Of a DNA stretch of 64,000 nucleotides, positions 58,645 to 64,000 are shown piece by piece. The translations under genes were made by a program, and so were the position numbers. The stretch is from Schistosoma haematobium (Eukaryota > Platyhelminthes > Trematoda > Strigeidida > Schistosomatidae), in NCBI RefSeq assembly GCF_000699445.3, contig NC_067199.1:31270402-31334401 (forward strand), read 5' to 3'. Under the pieces are notes generated by a model. It saw only the letters and a list, made by a program, of their open reading frames with translations, ran no database searches and was not told the DNA's origin. Within the stretch, counting starts at the first letter, position 1, and each line of letters starts with the position of its first letter.

Positions 58645-60585
58645 AACTATTAGTTATTATTTCCATTTATTCATCAGTTTAATATAAAGTCAATTTATCT
58701 TACAATATTAAAATTTATATATAAATGGTGTAACACAATATAACTGTTCAATATTTTCTGAATTCGTTTATCAGATACTCTGATAAGTTAATGGCAGTTC
58801 ATAGTAGTGTTACGTATGTAGATTGATGAATAATGTATCCACAAATAAGCAAACAAACAAACAAACAATAATAAAATGTTGAACAATTAATCACCTAAAG
58901 GAAAATAAAGAAACTAATCCACGTATTCATTATTAGCAACGATATGAACCATTGTACAACATATTCATTTATGTTATTTCATTGAATGTATATCTTAAAT
59001 GATAGAATAATTGTTAATCAATAAAATAAAAGGTTGAAAAAAAACCATAATTATCAATGATCTCTTAGTAAATTAATAATGACAAGTTTAATTAACAAGT
59101 TTTGTTTTCCCTAATTAATCTTGATGTGAAGTAAAGAAAAAAAATAATACACTGAATATATATATATAATAATAATGATAAGTAGTTAATAATTAATAAT
59201 CTTTGTCATTGAATAAGATAATCGGTAGAATTGATATAAACCCAGGACTATTTGAAAACCTTCATATTCAATTGATGAGAATATTGTAACCAAATTAATG
59301 TAGCTATAAAGTTTGTCGATTTTTTTCTCAATTGTTGATGTAGTAGACTCCATAGATCTTGGTGTCTCGGTTAGAAGTTTAGAGCTAATTACTCATAAGT
59401 AGGCGTTTGTCTTTCTGATGATATAGAAGATGTTTCCTCGAAATGTACGACAATTAATTAGGTCTCAAATTATCAGTCCGTTTAGGCATACCGGAATAAT
59501 TACCTAGAGTAAAATTAATAGTTCAGTATATCTATAGTTAGAAAAGTTATTTAGCATGCAAATTTTATTTACGTATACTTCAAGGACCCAGTTAATTATG
59601 TCCTTATCGTCTTCACCTCTTATGATTTGGTTGTACGAGTAATAATAATGGTTGGAACATATTATTTAGTGAAAATTATATTCTTTGGATTGCAACATGA
59701 CTGCCAGAAATTTATAAGCATGAAGTACTACATATGATAATTTTTGCTAGTATCAGAATCTTGGTTCATAAATTTCCTGCTAGAGTAAATGAATCATAAT
59801 ATCTCTGACTGTGACAATGAGTGACGTGAAAATGAATCTCATGAGGAACGTTAGTTTTTTAAAACTTACCGATGATTTTGTTGATAAGTATTAGTTAATA
59901 CAAAATATAGATGAAAAGATTGCTTCTAACCACTCTAAAGCAACCATGGTGGGCTATTATTTGAATTTACTCAGACTAAAGACTACTTAGCGAATGAAAT
60001 TTAAATCAGAATTGATGATAAAATTTTTTTACTAAATTATCAGTTAGCATGAGTTCCTAACTTTTATTTTTGATGAAAGTTACTTGCAAGAATAATTTCA
60101 CAACCCTGATAAACTAAAATGACAAGAGAATCTTAACATTTTTCACAGAACTTTGCGAAGCTATGATGTCATTAAAAGCACTATTTTAACCTTTCTAACA
60201 AGTACTTATCCTCTTAAGTGAATGATGAACTTTGACCGTATTAGTTTATATAGCAACTAGTAAGAACTAGTCAATTATTTTCAGTATAATTTTTTTCACT
60301 TAACCATGTTACGACTGCTATGAAACATGATGTAAATCCACATGTACTAGACATGAACATTTATATAATTTGACATTTTTCAAAAATGATTATACATTAT
60401 TATTAGATAGTTATTAAATAAATCTCTTTAATAAGCGGTTGGGAGTGAATATTTAATAAATAACAGGGAATGAGCAGTTGACGTAATCGTTTCCATGTTT
60501 GACATTTAGAAACTTTACAGTCCAATATGTGTTATTAATTTACATTTTTGACTACAATTATGAATAACGAAGTAATGTAGATAAA
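58645..60585. other. No gene recognised
   Basis: AT-rich with an (AAAC)n-type tract near 58850-58868. A good donor-like sequence (aaacttacc, minus, about 59866) has only a short uncertain frame upstream of it. Confidence 0.4.
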
Positions 60586-60587
60586 AG

Positions 60588-60935
60588 TGGACTTTGTGGA
60601 GATTATAGTAACTTAATAGTTGAATTCATGAGTAGGTTAAAGCTAGACCACCATGGAAAACCTGGAAGCGCTAGACGGCCGTTTTGTTCTAGTACGGGAC
60701 TCCTCAGCAGTGCGCATCAATACCGCTGGATGACGGCTCAGTTGTCTAGAGCTTAAGCATTCATGCGCGAGACCTGATGTTCTGGGTTTGAACCCTGCGG
60801 GCAGGATCATGGAGGCGCACTACTGATGAGCCCCATACTAGGACGAAACGTCCATCCAGTGCTTCCAGGTTTTCCATGGTGGTCTAGCTTTAGTCGACTC
60901 ATGAATTCAGCCATTAATAATAATAATAATTACAT
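60588..60935. repeat. Inverted pair of tRNA-SINE/hammerhead copies
   Basis: The minus-strand arm 60588-60718 has a hammerhead in which GAAA is AAAA. A plus-strand copy with tRNA head (B box GGGTTTGAACC at 60784-60794) and hammerhead (60817-60862) follows. It ends CATGAATTCAGCCATTAATA before an (ATA)n tract. The arms pair over about 105 bases around a loop of roughly 90 bases. Confidence 0.75.
60817..60862 (+). ncRNA. Hammerhead ribozyme, core consensus, weakened stems
   Basis: GCACTA / CTGATGA / stem II / GAAA / CGTCCATC / CAGTGC. The core is CUGAUGA and GAAA, and the cleavage triplet is ATC, which fits the NUH rule. There are mismatches at the inner pair of stem I, at the second pair of stem II (C-A) and in stem III (C-A). 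It is recognisable and possibly weakly active. Confidence 0.65.
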
Positions 60936-61019
60936 CATCTTTCTTTATATTTCTTCATCATCATTATTAACCTTTCCAAAATACTTACAATGTAGTGGAT
61001 TCATCTAAAGGTATTTTTA

Positions 61020-61153
61020 TCAGAATGGGTTTTGTGGAGATTCTTAGAAATTTCACAAGTTAAAATCATAAGTCAATTGAAGCTAGACCACCATGGAAAA
61101 CCTGGAAGCACTGGACGACCGTTTCGTCCTAGTATGGGACTCCTCAGCAGTGT
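61020..61153 (-). repeat. 3' part of tRNA-SINE with intact hammerhead
   Basis: The copy starts within stem I of the ribozyme (61153) and runs on the minus strand through TTCCAGGTTTTCCATGGTGG and TCTAGCTTCAATTGACTTAT to CTCCACAAAACCCATTC near 61022. The tRNA head is absent. Confidence 0.8.
61108..61153 (-). ncRNA. Intact-looking type I hammerhead ribozyme
   Basis: On the minus strand: stem I 5' strand ACACTG (61148-61153), core CTGAGGA (61141-61147), stem II GTCC...GGAC (61126-61140) and GAAA (61122-61125). Then come stem III and cleavage triplet CGGTCGTC (61114-61121) and stem I 3' strand CAGTGC (61108-61113). Stem I has five Watson-Crick pairs, stem II four with a seven-base loop, and stem III three with a tiny loop. 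Every invariant residue (C3, U4, G5, A6, G8, A9, G12, A13, A14, A15.1, U16.1, C17) is present. Cleavage is predicted between 61114 and 61113. Schistosome Smα RNAs are established to cleave with this architecture. Activity here is inferred. Confidence 0.85.
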
Positions 61154-61154
61154 A

Positions 61155-63097
61155 TTTTATTTAGTGCGAATGATATTCATTAATACGTTTACTACTGTGA
61201 AAATCTTTAAAAAATTATATGAATTGAGATTTCGCAAAATTTTATTTATTTGAGAAGTACTAATACCAATCATTGATGTAAGTCAAAAAAGTCAGTATAT
61301 AACAAAGAGCACTGAAAAATTATTTCTTTGTTGTTTAAAACTTGTCAGAGGTGACCATCAAGCGCTTAACGTGCTATCCACTGTAACTCATTTTTATTTT
61401 ACCCACTAAATTGTTTAATAAGTTTCATTCTGGTGGTTGACATTACCAACGTTGATGAAACCTTGATACTGCTTAACAATAATGTTATGTCATCGGTAGA
61501 TAACTTTTATCATGCTCACTTAGTTGAGGATATTGGTCTCGGATTCTTATCAAGACTTTTGCTAGCAAATCCGAAGCTACTTAATTAACTAGTAGTCATG
61601 TAATCACTAAAGAATAATGATTGTAAACTGTCATTATTTTTAAACTCATTAAGTGTGGACTTTTACTCTAGTTCAAGTAGTGAGTAAACTAAATAGGTTC
61701 GAGGATAGTTTTCACTAACAAGTGTGTTTGGAGCTACCATATTATAACGATGTTGTAAAAAAACTGAGATATTTTATTCAGTTAACACGGTAAAATAAGA
61801 AACCTGAAAAGAGATATAGTAATTTCTAAAGTACTAATCCAGTTATTGATAATATTTCATAATTTTTGGAATGTATATAAACCTGTCTAAATTATAAACA
61901 AAGCACTATCTAATTACATCATTTTAATCATAAAAATGTATTGAAATGAAGATGTTGGTGTGATGAATACAAAGACCATATATAACTATATTTACGAATG
62001 TACAGCTTAAGTAAATGATTTCGTCGAAAAGAAAATTTTCTTCGCTGAATTCTCTTTTTCTCATTCAGTGACACTGGATTATTTTAATTAGACTATGTAG
62101 TTCTTCAAAGAAATTAAAATTACTTTTTATTTAGGTATAAAAATTTAAACGAATGTATCATAATGATATAAGTATTTCAAGAATGCGATATAATTATTTT
62201 TTGTTTGCATTTAGTCTTTTTTCTTTGAAAAAGACATGGAAACGTGGAACTTTTCTGTTCTGTGACATCTTTCGTCGAATTTGTAATGAATCTCGTTATA
62301 TTAGGCATAAGGACTAAGTGGAGTTTGTAGGTGATGATTACTTTTATCGTCTAATTAGTGTAGTGTTATATAATAAGAGGGTTTGATGGTTTTCACTTTT
62401 TACAGTGCCAAAGAAAGACAACAATGGCTGGATTCATCTCTCTACATTTACCTTTACTATTGTTTTCCCTAGTGATTTTATACGTTTTAATATTGTTTTT
62501 AACAACCAAGTTAAACTAAGTGGTGCATTTATTTGTGTATTGCGTCATGATTCTCAGAGGATTAAATTAACCAATATGCATGTTTTATCAAAGAGATTAA
62601 CGTCAACAAAAGCTAATATTGTCTTTGGTAATTAGTTTTGAGATGTAATTATTCCTTTTGTCACCGAATAAATAAGCACAATGTTTTGAGTAAAGTTAAT
62701 TACATTAGCGGAGAAAGTAAGGTGGATATATTTCATTTTGAAAAAAGAAATGAATGTTAAGCAATAGTTAAAAACGTTTTAAAATGTTCACTGTACAACA
62801 CATGTAGTTTAATTACACAGATAAAGCATAAAAATTACGTATTAGCTAATGAGAGATGTAGCATGATTATATATGCGGAGAGAATATATGTTGTAAGTAG
62901 GTAAATAATCATATTGTCGTTAAGTAAGTTAGCCAACCGAACTTCCTCAGTTGAAGGTATCTTTCATGTTCATATTTCGTATGAAAAAATATCACTTGGG
63001 ACATGATTTTAAAAAGTTACTACTTAAATATGTATGGTTATAGAACTAACAAAACTAGCCTAAATAGGGCTAAATAATATATAAACAATTGACTTAC
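61155..63097. other. No gene confidently recognised
   Basis: A plus-strand frame at 62406-62635 follows an acceptor-like tttttacag and reads PKKDNNGWIHLSTF onward to a stop. A minus-strand 43-codon frame lies near 62190-62325. Neither can be linked to a gene. A membrane-helix exon for the Ig-type gene would be expected on the minus strand here, but I could not identify it. Confidence 0.3.
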
Positions 63098-63568
63098 TGA
63101 TAATATCTAAAAATGCTCTGTCTATGATTTTTTCTTGCCCATAATTTGCTGCTTCATAAACTCTACATTCATAAATACCACCATCATTTTCTCTGGCTGA
63201 CTGTACAGTAAGAAGTACTTCACTACGATAGTTATAATTTAATTCACCGGTAACTTGTTTATAAATAGTTATCCCGACTGATGATCTGCTGGTGATTTGT
63301 TGAAATGAATAAGCAAGTTCACCAACTATATTACTGATATTACTGTACTTTGAATTGTGTGAGTTTAAATCTGATTGCATAGATAAAATGTTGTTTAGTA
63401 CTTGTGGATTAACTAATATCGTAGGTCGAATTGAAGATGTTTCAATTAAATAAGTTGGTCGGAACCAGTCTATTGCTATATTGACTGATTTATCTTTCGT
63501 AACGTACACCGAACAGGTGAGATTAAATGCAGATCCAATAGTAATCAAGGTTGGAGATGATATTGTGA
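63098..63568 (-). CDS. Immunoglobulin-like domain exon of a surface protein (partial gene)
   Basis: A 471-base minus-strand exon between acceptor ttcaaaaag (before 63568) and the consensus donor A/gtaagtc (after 63098). It enters and leaves in phase 1, the usual phase of Ig-domain exons. The frame reads TISSPTLITIGSAFNLTCSV, with the first Ig cysteine, then IDWFRP with the core tryptophan. Near the end come EVLLTVQSARENDG and GIYECRVYE, the D-x-G-x-Y-x-C signature with the second cysteine. The stretch between Trp and the second Cys is long for an Ig fold, so a V-like set or an inserted loop is likely. Role inferred: extracellular adhesion or receptor module. Upstream exons lie beyond the right edge, and downstream exons run leftward (see 57471-57665). 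The exact family is not identified. Confidence 0.75.
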
Positions 63569-64000
63569 CTTTTTGAAAAAAAAGAAATAAAGGAATTTAT
63601 TCATGTTATCAACAAGTCATCTGTAGTCATATAGTTATAAAACTAGGAACCTAGCTAGCAAATGAACATTTAAATATATGAAGTCAAAATTGCCAACAAA
63701 AATGCTAGTTCTCTAATCAGCTACCATGAGCTGAAATAGTTCAGTGCATTTTTATAGACCAAGATTCATAAAAAATTGTTGCTCTTTAGCTAGGAGATGC
63801 CTAACAGCTAATACCCCCAAGCACTCAAATATCTTACTTACTCACTCAAATATCAGGTTCAGTCTTTTCATTTCACTTAAATAAGAAAATTTATAGATTT
63901 TATTTTTCATTAACCTAATGACAGTGACAAAACAAGCACTTATCCTCATAAAAGTTTCTCCTTTACTATACATTTCGTTACGATTCCGTGTTTCACACTT
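63569..64000. other. Right margin, probable intron of the Ig-type gene
   Basis: AT-rich sequence upstream (minus strand) of the Ig exon. No further exon is evident before the window ends. Confidence 0.4.

Noticed and set aside
62405..62635. 76-codon plus-strand frame after an acceptor-like site
   Set aside because: Composition is typical of AT-rich DNA, no family resemblance and no linked exon; kept only as a weak candidate.

Overview
The window looks like a blood-fluke (Schistosoma-type trematode) nuclear chromosome. It is AT-rich, intron-rich and packed with retroelements. The clearest markers are tRNA-headed satellite/SINE units carrying hammerhead ribozymes (the Smα type known from schistosomes), Penelope-like elements, RTE- and CR1-like LINEs, and a Ty3/Gypsy element. 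No prokaryotic features, rRNA, true tRNA genes or CRISPR arrays are visible.

Layout. (1) 1-11433: a heap of decayed elements. It holds a minus-strand Gypsy pol relic (850-3900) and a minus-strand Penelope-like RT relic (4740-6660) split by a 333-bp-unit hammerhead satellite. About 4.8 kb that I cannot assign follows. (2) 11434-15290: a CR1-like LINE relic split by an RTE-like LINE relic. (3) 15601-31885: the one complete host gene, an ortholog of cleavage/polyadenylation factor CPSF6, plus strand, eight coding exons. All splice phases join into one 556-codon frame. Its 12.2-kb intron 6 holds a decayed minus-strand LINE, a young Gypsy element (18542-23403) inserted into that LINE, and a second RTE copy. 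(4) 32.5-64 kb: very AT-rich, gene-poor DNA. It contains a solo LTR with target duplication, LINE fragments, a Penelope fragment with a GIY-YIG endonuclease, and a cluster of hammerhead-bearing SINE/satellite copies (45.8-61.2 kb), several in inverted pairs. A minus-strand exon for an immunoglobulin-like domain lies at the right edge. It probably belongs to a large cell-surface-protein gene that runs leftward, with a likely cytoplasmic-tail exon at 57471-57665.

How it works together. CPSF6 is the only gene here with a confident function: the RNA-binding subunit of cleavage factor Im in pre-mRNA 3'-end processing. Most of the rest is layered transposition: LINE first, then LTR element; Penelope first, then hammerhead satellite. 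The most interesting signals are the hammerhead units. One copy (61108-61153, minus) keeps every core nucleotide, and several loci are arranged as long inverted repeats.
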